Assembly (NCBI GenBank): GCA_037893225.1
Contig: JAZGUH010000223.1
Location: 744,001 to 808,000 of the forward strand
Length of the DNA stretch: 64,000 nt
Reading direction: 5' to 3'
Source of the DNA: Hippasteria phrygiana
Lineage: Eukaryota; Echinodermata; Asteroidea; Valvatida; Goniasteridae
Part shown: piece after piece, positions 25,185-36,400 of the stretch
How the letters are laid out: every line of letters begins with the position of its first letter
Position numbering within the stretch: the stretch's first letter is position 1
The notes under the pieces: generated by a model
The model's database searches: none
Seen by the model: only the letters and a program-made list of their open reading frames with translations
Told to the model about the DNA's origin: nothing
Program-made: the position numbers and the translations under genes

Positions 25185-25320
25185 TTCTAGTAAGCAGGAA
25201 GTCATGGGTTCAAATCCCGCCCGAGTAAGCCTGTGATTTTTTTCACACAGGCTCTCGGAAAGCACTGAGTACAGTGCTTCATATTATTACGTCGGGACAG
25301 GGCAAAAGAGAAAACATCTC
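25185..25320 (+). repeat. tRNA-like B box plus dispersed repeat (partner of 17255-17390)
   Basis: GTCATGGGTTCAAATCCCGC is a B-box/T-arm-like string. It is followed by the CACAGGCTCTCGG..AGTACAGTGC block seen at 17297. Probably a decayed tRNA-derived SINE. Confidence 0.5.
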
Positions 25321-25543
25321 TGTTCTATCCCCGACGCAAACATTCCATCTTCTGACATTATATTCTACTTTTTATGATCTTTTCAACCGTAGTAGCTTTA
25401 TGACGAGCGATTTTTGTAGCCCTACTGGTTGCGTCCAAGCCAGTGCGTGCCTGACACTTTTTTATGGGATGACACAACCTCCCCTAAATCTTCTCAGTCT
25501 CCTCCCTCCGATCCGAATGGGAGACTTTTGATACGATAGATAT

Positions 25544-25657
25544 AGAGAGCAGCAGACGCACCGGTCTTTTTTGCTTGTTCTGAGCATGTACGCGTAGTTC
25601 TGAGCATGCGCACGACTGGTGAGAACAATGGAAAAGGACTGGTATGTCTGCTGCCAC
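25544..25657. mobile_element. MITE-like inverted repeat, relative of 8694-8807
   Basis: AGCAGCAGACGCACCGGTC at the left faces GGACTGGTATGTCTGCTGCC at the right. The core again has two TTCTGAGCATG motifs. Confidence 0.7.
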
Positions 25658-25669
25658 CAGCGTCTCAAA

Positions 25670-25933
25670 GGTAAGCGCTATCTGGGCGCCAATCCGGTAC
25701 GGCGATGAATAATAAAACGTATGAAGTATGCCTTATGAACACCTAATCCAAAACATGGCATAAAATTATCTTAATATTCATGTTTTCTAGAAGTATAAAA
25801 CGGACACCCGTGGAGTACAGGCGGGAGCCGGTTGGGTACATAATAGTGAAATAGGTCATGTATGGTTATTTACAAGGCATACGTCATACGTTGTATTATT
25901 CATCGCCGTATCGGATTGGCGCCCAGCGCTTAC
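25670..25933. mobile_element. MULE-like MITE with about 60-bp terminal inverted repeats and 9-bp target duplication
   Basis: GGTAAGCGCT..GGGCGCCAATCC opens the left arm and GGATTGGCGCCCAGCGCTTACC closes the right; the inverted match extends about 60 bases through CGGCGATGAATAAT. CGTCTCAAA occurs exactly on both flanks (25661-25669 and 25934-25942). Long arms with 9-bp duplication are the Mutator-like pattern. Confidence 0.88.
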
Positions 25934-26994
25934 CCGTCTCAAAAGTGTCCCATTAAAAAAACAACATGAAAGCATGATTGAACGATAGAGGGCAGTATGT
26001 AGACCTTACGGGAAGTCTGATATCCTTTCTGTTCGAATGGTTTAACGGTATAAAGGACCATTGGCACCATGCTAGCGGTATGCGGAAATAGCAACACAAT
26101 AATGCAAGATGTGTTTGACGTCCGGCCGCCGCCTTAACGTTTAATTTACAGTTATACAATCACTAATATTTGTGTATGCAGTGTGTCGAAAAGAGTAGTT
26201 TGCAAAGTTTTGTCATCGTTACGTGCATGGTGAGTACTATACGCCTGAAATTCTGTCTTTAAAGTCAGTATCGGGGTGACTGTGTAGTTTAGTATCTGTA
26301 TCTATTTCTGGCGATAAATAAAATAGGCCTAAACCTAAATCAGTAAATGTGCGATACGGATTGATTTTTCAATTTTGTTAAACATTTTTTTAACCCCTTG
26401 CCTGTGGGCGCCAAAAAAAGGAAAGAGTTCCATATCCGGACATCACTTATATACCTCGTGCACAAAGTCTATGGGCCATGACAGAAAAAGTCAAAGTATT
26501 TTCAAAGAATAAGTTAAACATTTTTCCCTCCTAAATTCGTGTTTCTTCATCAGATTTACACTTTTTGTAGCTTGAAAATTCCAACTCTAGGCTCATGACA
26601 TTGACACTATGTAAATCATACTGCTCAGTCACCTGCATATATGTACATCCCGATATGTGGAGATTTATGCAGTAATTGACCAGAACCAGAACCAGAACAT
26701 GTGAGATTCGCCATTTAGAGCTGGAAACACTCCTATTTGGGTTGGCAAGGGTCGTTTTTTTTATTGCCGATATCTTCCGTTTCCCTGAATATATCAACCA
26801 AACACTCACCCAAAATGCAGAGTAGTAATTCATGCAGCTTGTCATCCCCTCAAAATGAGAATATGCTCAAGTTAAACCTGAAAAAAAGTGAATTTTCCGT
26901 GCAACTTCGGTGCATGCACAAACCAGCTGTGTACAAAGTAATGGAGCGGATTTTTGAACATGAATGATGTTTTCCGATCGATTAGCGGCCAGCG

Positions 26995-27100
26995 GCACTG
27001 CGCGCGCCTTGGGGCTCGATATACAACGGCTGTTTGCTGATCGCGGTCAGTATTTCAGCAAACAGCTGTTGGATATCGAGCCCCGAGGCGCGTGCAGTGC
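26995..27100. repeat. 106-base fold-back with 46-bp arms
   Basis: Arms 26995-27040 and 27055-27100 are complementary at about 42 of 46 positions with a 14-base loop. Outer ends are GCACTGCGCG and CGTGCAGTGC. It could be a MITE or a transcribed hairpin. Confidence 0.8.
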
Positions 27101-27550
27101 AAGCAGAGTTCCAGGATTAAGTTGGAGTTAAAAAAATAAATAAACAGGGTCCACGTTACTTGGACTATTTCATTAGGGAGTCTGTTTTTTTTTTTTTTTT
27201 AGTGTTTTTTTTAAAGCTATTTGAATGGAAAGGAAATTGGAAAGGAAATTGCAGGACAAATTGAATGGTATGGAAATTAGCTTGATAGATACTTGCATTT
27301 ATGGCACTTTAAAGGTGTAATTTCTGGGTGCCTGTGTCTGTAAAAGTGGCGACCATGTACGCCTAGCATGCTGGCATTCTTATCGATCGCATTGTGTTAA
27401 CGAAGGTCTACATGTAATCTGTCTACACATTGTTGGCATTTAAATTTGTTTTTGTGGCCTATTATGTGCGTTGCATTCTGATTCATATTTGCCTTTAACC
27501 CTAACAGTCCTGAATCCTCCAATTTTAATATGATTTTCCACACATGGAAA

Positions 27551-27752
27551 TTCGCCGAACAATATTAGAAGCCATTTTTGCTCTGGTGCCACGCTCGCGT
27601 GCAGGTTGCCCGCGTTCTTCAATTTCAGTCGCGCGCGCATTTTGGCAAGTTGTAAACACCCTGTTGGTCGAAGCTGCATCGAGCGCGTGCGTAAAATACG
27701 CACGCGAGCGTGATGCCACCACAGTAAATGCTTCTAATTTTGGTCGCCGGAT
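27551..27752. mobile_element. MITE-like element with long imperfect inverted arms
   Basis: TTAGAAGCCATTTTTGCTC..ACGCTCGCGTGC at the left faces GCACGCGAGCGTGATGCC..GCTTCTAA at the right. The outer parts TTCGCCGAAC and GGTCGCCGG also pair approximately. An open frame across it (27544-27762) comes from the palindrome. Confidence 0.7.
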
Positions 27753-27928
27753 TCGTCTATAGAGTTGGGGTTAATGCAGCTGATGTTTCGAGGAGAATTC
27801 ATTATGCATTGGTTCTTAGTACATACCTCTCTCTGTCAAGCCGATTTTGAACATACATTTGTAAAGATGGTGGTCAGTACAGAAGATTGACCAATGTTGA
27901 CAGTAAGGGGTATAAACATGTGTGACTA

Positions 27929-28004
27929 TATAGTCGCCGTGTCCTTTTTGTCGACACTCGTACATATGTATATGAGTGGCGACAAAAAGGACTCGGCGAC
28001 TATA
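27929..28004. repeat. Short hairpin, about 32-bp arms
   Basis: ATAGTCGCCGTGTCCTTTTT at the left faces AAAAAGGACTCGGCGACTAT at the right, with GTCGACACTC/GAGTGGCGAC continuing inward to a small AT loop. Confidence 0.8.
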
Positions 28005-28049
28005 CATGTAGTCATGCACGTTAGGATGCCTGTATGACAAAACTTCAAA

Positions 28050-30400
28050 GTTTATTAGAGGGGAAAAAATCAGACAAATTCAAAGGGAAACAAAACAATA
28101 TTTCTTTTCATTCTATAACAATGACTCTTTAAATTAGGCCTTTGTTTCCACAAATAGTTGTTACCTTTCAATGTGACATGGTCCGAACATAAACAAAAAT
28201 AAAGAAAAACCATTAAAAATTTGAAAACAATAAAAGGGAAACAATAAAATTTGCATTTCATATTGATGGGTGACTTGATTTATATACATATTTCTTTTCA
28301 AAGTTGACTTGAAATTTGAAACAACACACATGGGAGAATTGCAATTAAGACAACATAAAATAAGTGAGTTGGCATGCATGCTTAATACAAAAACAAAGGA
28401 AATTTGTAAGCTCAAATAAACAATAGTTCAATTTAAATTGAACACTCAAAATGTGAAATTGACTGCCCGTGAACAAAAACGAAAAACACAAGATTCAGAT
28501 ACAAAATCTTGTGCGCTTCGATGACTCTTAATTTGATTGCACCATTTAGAAATACATGGTGGAAATTCAACTTAAATTAAGAAATTTAAACAAAGAAATT
28601 CTTTGTTCCATTTGAAAATGTATTAAATTTAAGAAAGATAAAAATGTAGTTTTGAATGCCTAAAAACGAATTACAATAACCATAACGAATCATGTGTGCA
28701 GGAAAACAAAATTGAATGCAGTTATATAAAGAAAGAAACCCTCATTTGATTGAATTAGAAAAACAGTGTGAATTTGAAAGCGTTTTAGGGAAACTGAATA
28801 ACATTTTGCTGAACTATTATACACACAAAATTATATAAATCAGCATTACAATAGTTACTAAAAGTCAATTTCTGATTTGTTTTCTTGAAACTCTAAACCT
28901 TTTTGGCCAATGACAATGACATCGAGGGAACATAATTAGGGACATGAACTCTCTACCAAACTTTGAACAGTCATTGCACTGCAGGTTACAATCAATTAAG
29001 TAAACTCATTTATATAACATAGAACATGTGCAATTGATCTCTGTTCCAGATCAATACAAAAGGGTGATTGCATTACTTGAGAGAGCTTTTAATCACACCA
29101 CTCGTATTGAAATGAGTTGAATTTGATCCAAACCAAGCCAGGAAAAGATATTAATGGCCAAGCGAAGACACCTGTCCGCCCTGCATGGCACATACGGTAC
29201 ATTACACCATTAAAAAAACCTTTTTAAAATACTCAGAATTCACAATGGCCTAATCACAGTCATTATTATACAGACATATGCACGCATTTAGTTGTGCTTA
29301 GAAAATAGGCATGGTGCAAAAGTATCAAGCACAATTGTTTGCTGATGTAGTTTTTGTGTGCACCTGCAGACATGAATGAATAATTATGCTATTCTATGTA
29401 AAATTTTAGAATGTCATCATGAAATATGGCGATACAAAAGTGATTGAATATTTAATGAAACATTGAATGAGAAAATCCACCCATAGTTAGTTATCGTGTA
29501 AATTTATACACAACAAATATTGAATTATTTGCGACCTGATGATAATTCGGGCAAATCTTTGTGTGCATTAGATGCGGAAAAAAACCGAGAGTAAAAGCCT
29601 TTTTTTTTTTTTTTTTGCAGGCTTGCAGACGCCCATTTAAATGTTTTTCATTTAAACGTTCTGAGGATGACTAATTATTATTTCTCAAAACCGTTTAAAA
29701 AACAGAGGCCCAACCAGCATTTATTGTGCATTATGTGCAATCATTGCAATGTATGCTGGCATTGAGATCATGTGTTGTCTCGGACAGTGTGGTTCTTTTC
29801 GAGGACAGTTCATTAGCTTGAGTCTAAACTCAATTACACTTCAATGATAAAATTCGCATATCAAACTAAATGCAATAGCCGGAACCATATGTCTTATACC
29901 TGTATACTATACCTACATATTTACATTTTCAGGGTCAATAGTCCCAATTATGTGGTGAATTGTGCAGGTATCCATGCATCTGGAATTTTATAATTGCAGC
30001 AATTTATGGTCTTTGTTAGATGAATAGAATTGAAGTGTTTTTTTGTCTTTCTTTGTTTCTGTTTTTCTTGCTATTTTTCTTTCAACAGGCACAGATGTTT
30101 AAAGTGAACATGTATTTTCTGACAAATGAGGTGTTGTGATGTCAATTACATTGTACTCTGTCCAGCCATATTTTAGGTCATTTCACACCAGAACTTCTTA
30201 CATCAAAGTCAAACTAGGACAGACCCTGGGTTTAATGATGGAGGTGATATGGTTCCAGGAGTTAGTATAAGCTGGTTGATCAGGGGTAGTATGTGTGTGG
30301 AGTCCTTATCGTGCAGGGCAGCTCTAGTGACCATAGAAAACCTCTCCAACAACACGGTCCCTGCCAGGGCTATCTAACCAAAACTAAATAAATGTATTTG
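28050..30400. other. AT-rich intergenic, upstream of MFSD10
   Basis: Low-GC sequence with many AAATTGAAATT-like words and a 19-T run near 29601. No gene seen. The MFSD10 promoter or an upstream noncoding exon may lie here, but I cannot place it. Confidence 0.4.
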
Positions 30401-30406
30401 TTGCAG

Positions 30407-30452
30407 AATCGTGTCCTGCAGTTTAATCCTGAGTTTTAGTTGGAGCAGCACC
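30407..30452 (+). other. Probable 5' UTR part of MFSD10 coding exon 1
   Basis: A pyrimidine-containing acceptor-like sequence (TTTGTTGCAG) ends at 30406, 46 bases before the chosen ATG. This suggests that an upstream noncoding exon is spliced here and that the promoter lies further left. The frame is open from the acceptor to the ATG, so a short upstream coding extension cannot be excluded from sequence alone. Confidence 0.4.
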
Positions 30453-33400
30453 ATGCTGGACGAGAACTCCCACCAGCACAGTGCAAATGGCAGCACGCAG
30501 AGCAATGACGGCAGCTACAAGTTCACTCTGCCGCAGCTGGATGCGCAGAAGAGACGGGAGGTCAGCGACAACCATCGTATGATCTCCATGGTGTTCCTGA
30601 GCTTGCTGATTGACCTGCTGGCGTTCACGATGATCCTTCCTCTCTTGCCGTCATTGCTGGACTACTATACACAAAATGACCAGGTGGGTGAGAAGTCATG
30701 GAGTTTCAACCCATTCTGTCCGGAGGTTTGGACGCCGGTATAGAGTACCGAAGTAATGACTTCAATCAATGCAATGTTTGGAACCAGAATACATTCTAAA
30801 CTGCATGTGTGTAGAACCACTGCCCCGCGGCAACTGACGTCAGACTTCGGTACTCTATGTCAATACGGGCTTGTGTAGCCAAGCGTTATGCAAACAATAG
30901 GCAAACGATGGATTGAATGTGTGCAGGAATGCGCATATAGCCAACAATTGGCCAGGTGGTCTTTTCAAATTGGTATTCAATGGGTTAAATACTTAAGCCT
31001 GTACGAAGCACCTGTACCAAGCACCTGTAACACGTGTAACATCCAATTTACCATCATAATTCAACCTCTGGTTTGCCATTCTGAAGGCGTATATCAAAAG
31101 TCTGGGAGCCAAAGATGTGCGTTATAACTCTGTTCGTTATAACTCTGTTCGTTATAGCGAAGTTCTACTGTACTTTGATTGGCACCAAAGCAGCAGCGCC
31201 CTCACATGTCAGGAAATAACTTTTAACAGGCAAAAGTTGAAAAGTGAATATATAAACTAGAGCTTTGGTGTTTGTGGACAAACACAGGGCTGTTTCGTTT
31301 GGGGGGTTTTTGGTAGTTTGATTCTTAATTTTTGAGATTTCAATGGTGGATCAAAAAATCTCGTTTTACATTCATGGTCGTCTACGATAGGTCATGCAAT
31401 CACGTAGGCTTATTCATAATCGTTTTGGAAATGTGAGCATACAAGGAGTTGATGACCATGATTACGTCATCAGACGTCACACATTTTTCACATTTATATT
31501 TAAGTGTGTATGACCTAAAAATATATTACAAGAATTATCAAAAATTGTTTAAAATTCATGTTAGATACCACGTTTCAACTTAATCGAACTTGTACTTTTG
31601 TAGATAGATGGCTTCAAAAACTGCCCCTTTAAGATGACGTCACGTGACATGTGATGAAGTCATCATAATGTCATGTCAATTTTCATCTATGAACCTGCAG
31701 ATCTGCCTGGATATTACATTTCAACTTAATCGAACTTGTACGTTTGTTTATATGTGGCTTCAAAAACTGCCCCTTTAAGATGACGTCAGGTGACATGTGA
31801 TGAAGTCATCATAACGTCATGTCAATTTTCATCTATAAACCTGCTGGCCTACTTAGATATTACATTTCAACTTAATCGAGCTTGTACTTTTGTAGATATG
31901 GCTTCAAAAACTGCCCCTTTAAGATGACGTCACGTGACATGTGATGACATCATGATAATGTCATGTCAATTTTCAGCTATAAACCTACTGGGCTACCTAG
32001 ATATTACTTTTCAACTTAATCGAACTTGTAATTTTGTTTATATATGGCTTCAAAAACTGCCCCTTTAAGATGACGTCACGTGACATGTGATGACGTCATC
32101 ATAACGTCAATTCAATTTTTATCTATAAACCTACTGGGCTACCTAGATATTACTTTTGAACTTAATCGGACTTGTGCTTTTGTAGACATATGGCTTCAAA
32201 AACTGCCCCTTTAAGATGACGTCACGTGACATGTGATGACATCAATTATGATAATGTCATGTCAATTTTCAGCTATAAACCTACTGGGCTACCTAGATAT
32301 TACTTTTCAACTTAATCGAATTTGTACTTTTGTAGATATATGGCTTCAAAAACTGCCCCTTTAAGATGACGTCACGTGGCATGTCATGACGTCATCAAGA
32401 GGTAAAAGTTCGGCACACATTGTGAGCAGTTAGTCTAAGTGTCTGCCAAGTTTAAAAGTACCCAAAGTGCCGGTAAGAAAGAAAACGTGTACAAATGCTA
32501 TAGGCAATAATCTAGCGAGTGCCCCTTTAAGATGACACCACGTGACATGTTATGACTTGATCATAACGTCATGTCAATTTTCATCTATAACACCAGGTGG
32601 CATACCTTACGTTCCAACTGAATCGGACTTGTACTTTTGTAGATATATGGCTTCGAAAAATGCCCCTTTAAGATGACGTCACGTGACATGTGATGACGTC
32701 ATCAGGACGTAAAAGTTCGGCACACATTGTGAGCAGTTGGGGTAAGTGTCTGCCAAGTTTAAAAGTAGCCAATGTGGCCGGTAAGAAAGTAAACGTTTAC
32801 AAATGCTATGGGCAATATTCTATCGACTTGAAAAAAGAATTTTTTTATGACGTCATCATGACGTCACACAATTTTCGCTTTTTAGGGCATATCTTTGAGA
32901 CATACCAAAGCTATAACAAAAAGAATTTTGAAAATATCTTGTTTTGTTCGCTAGATATAGTGAAAAGAATGTTACGATTATAATACTTCAAGATTCAGCG
33001 ACTTGAAAAAAGACTACAAATCAACCCTTTTTATAAACAGCATGCACATTTAAGCCATGGTTATCAGCCCTTCCCAGAATTCCTTTGTGTTATATTGAAT
33101 TTGGTCTACATTTTGAAATGGCTCCTATTTCTTACTTGAGTGAGCCACGATCACGAAATTTTGGAATTAGGTACAGGAAAATTCAATGTATACATTTTTG
33201 TAATCAGATTGACCCTTACATGCGTTTAAAAAAAAAAATATTGTTGATGACGTCATCCTGACGTCACACAATTTTCGCCATTTAGGGCATATCTTTGAGA
33301 CATACCAAAGCTGTAACAAAAATAATTTTGAAAATATCTTGTTTTGTTCGCTAGATATATTGAAAAGAATGTTACGATTTTAAAACTTCAAAAATTCAGC

Positions 33401-36400
33401 GACTTGAAAAAAGACTAGAAATCAACCCCTTTTATAAACAGCAAGCTCATAATAGCCATGGTTATCAGCCCGTCCCAGAATTCCTTTGTGTTATATTGAA
33501 TTTGGTCTAAATTTTGAAATGGCTGTCATTTCTTACTTGAGTGAGCCACGATCATGAAATTTTGGAATTGGGTACAGAAAAATACAATGTATACATTTTT
33601 GTAATCGGATTGACCCTTACATGCGTTAAAAAACAAACACATTTTTGATGACGTCATCATGACGTCACACAATTTTCGCAATTTAGGGCATATCTTTGAG
33701 ACATACCAAAGCTATAAGAAAAAGAATTTAGAAAATATCTTGTTTTGTTCGCTAGATATAATTTAATGAATGTTACGATTTTCAAAATTCAAAAATTCAT
33801 AAAAAATTACGTGATGACGTCATCATGACGTAAAAGTTCGGCATGCATCCTGAGCAGTTGGTCTAAGTGTCTGTTAAGTTTAAAGGCAATCGGCTGCATA
33901 AAAGTAGCCAAAGTGCCTGGCAGAAAGAAAACGTGTACAAATGCTATGGGCAAAAAGTCTGAAAAAGAAAAAAAAAAAAAAAAAAAAAAGAAACTAGACA
34001 TCTGGTGCAGTGTTTGTGGACAAACACAGGGCTGTTTTGTTTTTTTGTGTAAAATTATGTGATTTAAATGAAATTTCAAAAATGAAAAAAATCATAGAAA
34101 ATTTGCCGATGACGTCATCATGACGTCACCATGACGTCACATACATTTTTATCTAACACATGCTGGCATAACTAAATACCACGTTTTAACTTAATGTGAC
34201 TTGTACTTTTGTAGATATATGGTTTCCAAAAATGCCCCTTTAAGATGACGTCACGTGACATGTGATGACGTCATCATGACCTAAAAGTTCGGTGCACATT
34301 CTGAGCAGTTGGTGTAAGTATCTGCCTACGACTTGAAAAAAAGACTAGAGATCAACTCTTTATAGACAGCATGCCACATGAAAGCCATGGTTTCTGTCCT
34401 TCCCAGAATTCCTTTGTGTTATATTGAATTTGGTCACAATTTTTTAGATGCCTGTTATTTCTTAATACTTGAATGAGCCACGATCACGAAATTGTTGAAT
34501 TAGGTAGAGAAAAATTAAAGTATACATTTTTAATTGGACCGACCCTTACATGCGTTAACAAAAAAAATTGATGACGTCATTATGACGTCACACAATTTTC
34601 GCCTTTTAGGGCATATCTTTGAGACATACCAAAAGCTGTATCAAAAAGAATTTTGAAAATCTCTTGTTTTGTTTGCGAGATATATTTAAAAGAATGTTAC
34701 GATTTCAAAATTTCAAAAATTCATAACAAATCACGTGATGACGTCATCATGACGTCACTTTGGATTTTGCATCCTAGTACCAGTATCTACCTACCCACCA
34801 ATTTGCATGACGATCGGACCTTTCCTTATATGTGTTTTAAAAAAGCACATTTTTGATGATGTCATCATGACGTCACAATTTTTTTTCCTTTTTAGGGCAT
34901 ATCTTTGAGACCTACCAAAGCTATAACAAAAAGAATTTTGAAAATATCTTGTTTTGTTTGCCAGATATATTTAAAAGAATGTTACGATTTTCAAAATGTC
35001 AAAAATTCATAACAAATCACGTGATGACGTCATCATGACGTCACTTTGGATTTTGCATCCTAGTGCCAGTATCTACCTACCCACCAATTTTCATGACGAT
35101 CGGACCTATTCTTATATGTGTTTTAAAAAAGCACATTTTTGATGATGTCATCATGACGTCACATATTTTTTTCTTTTTTAGGGCATATCTTTGAGACCTA
35201 CCAAAGCTGTAACAAAAAGAATTTTGAAAATATCTTGTTTTGTTCGCTAGATATATTGAAAAGAATTTTACGATTTTGAAATTTCAAAAATTCATAAAAA
35301 ATCACGTGATGACGTCATCATGACGTAAATGTGCGGCATACATTCTGAGCAGTTAGTCTAAGTGTCTGCCAAGTTTAAAGCCAATCGGCAGCATAAAAGT
35401 AGCCAAAGTGCCAGTAAGAAAGAAAACGTGTACAAATGCTATGGGCATTTGACTGAAAAAGAAGCACAAAAAAAAACTAGAGGCATGAGGTTGGTGTTTG
35501 TGGACAAACACAGGGCTGTTTCGTTTTTTTTTTTTAGTTTGGATGTGAAATGTGAATACAACAATTAAAGTTTGTCAAACAATCGCACTACTGCCAATTT
35601 TCTTTGTTAATTTTGAAATTAATTAAAGTTGTTTGTAATAGTGACATGTGATGACGTCATCATAAAGTCACATAAATTTTCATCTATAAACTTGCTGACC
35701 TACCTTTTCAACTTAATCGGACTTGTACTTTTGTATATATATGGCTTCAAAAACTACCCCTTTAAGATGACGTCACGTGACATGTGATGAAGTCATAATG
35801 TCATGTCAATTTTCATCTATGAACCTGCAGACCTGCCTGGATATTACATTTCAACTTAATCGAACTTGTACTTTTGTTTATATGTGGCTTCAAAAACTGC
35901 CCCTTTAAGATGACGTCACGTAACATGTGATGACGTCATCATAACGTCATGTCAATTTTTATTTATAAACCTACTGGGCTACCTGGATATTTGTTTTCAA
36001 CTTAATCAAATTTGTACTTTTGCAGATAAATGGCTTCAAAAACTGCCCCTTTAAGATGACGTCACGTGACATGTTTTGACTTAATCATAACGGCATGTCA
36101 ATTTTCATCTATAACACCCGGTGGCATACCTAGATATCACGTTCCAACTTAATCGGACTTGTACTTTTGTAGATATATGGCTTCAAAAAATGCCCCTTTA
36201 AGATGACGTCACGTGACATGTGATGACGTCATCATGACGTAAAATTCGGCACACATTGTGAGCAGTTGGGGTAAGTGTCTGTCAAGTTTAAAAGTAGCCA
36301 AAGTGGCCGGTAAGAAAGGAAACGTTTACAAATGCTATGGGCAATAGTCTAGCGACTTGAAAAAAGACTACAAATCAACCCTTTTTATAAACAGCATGCA

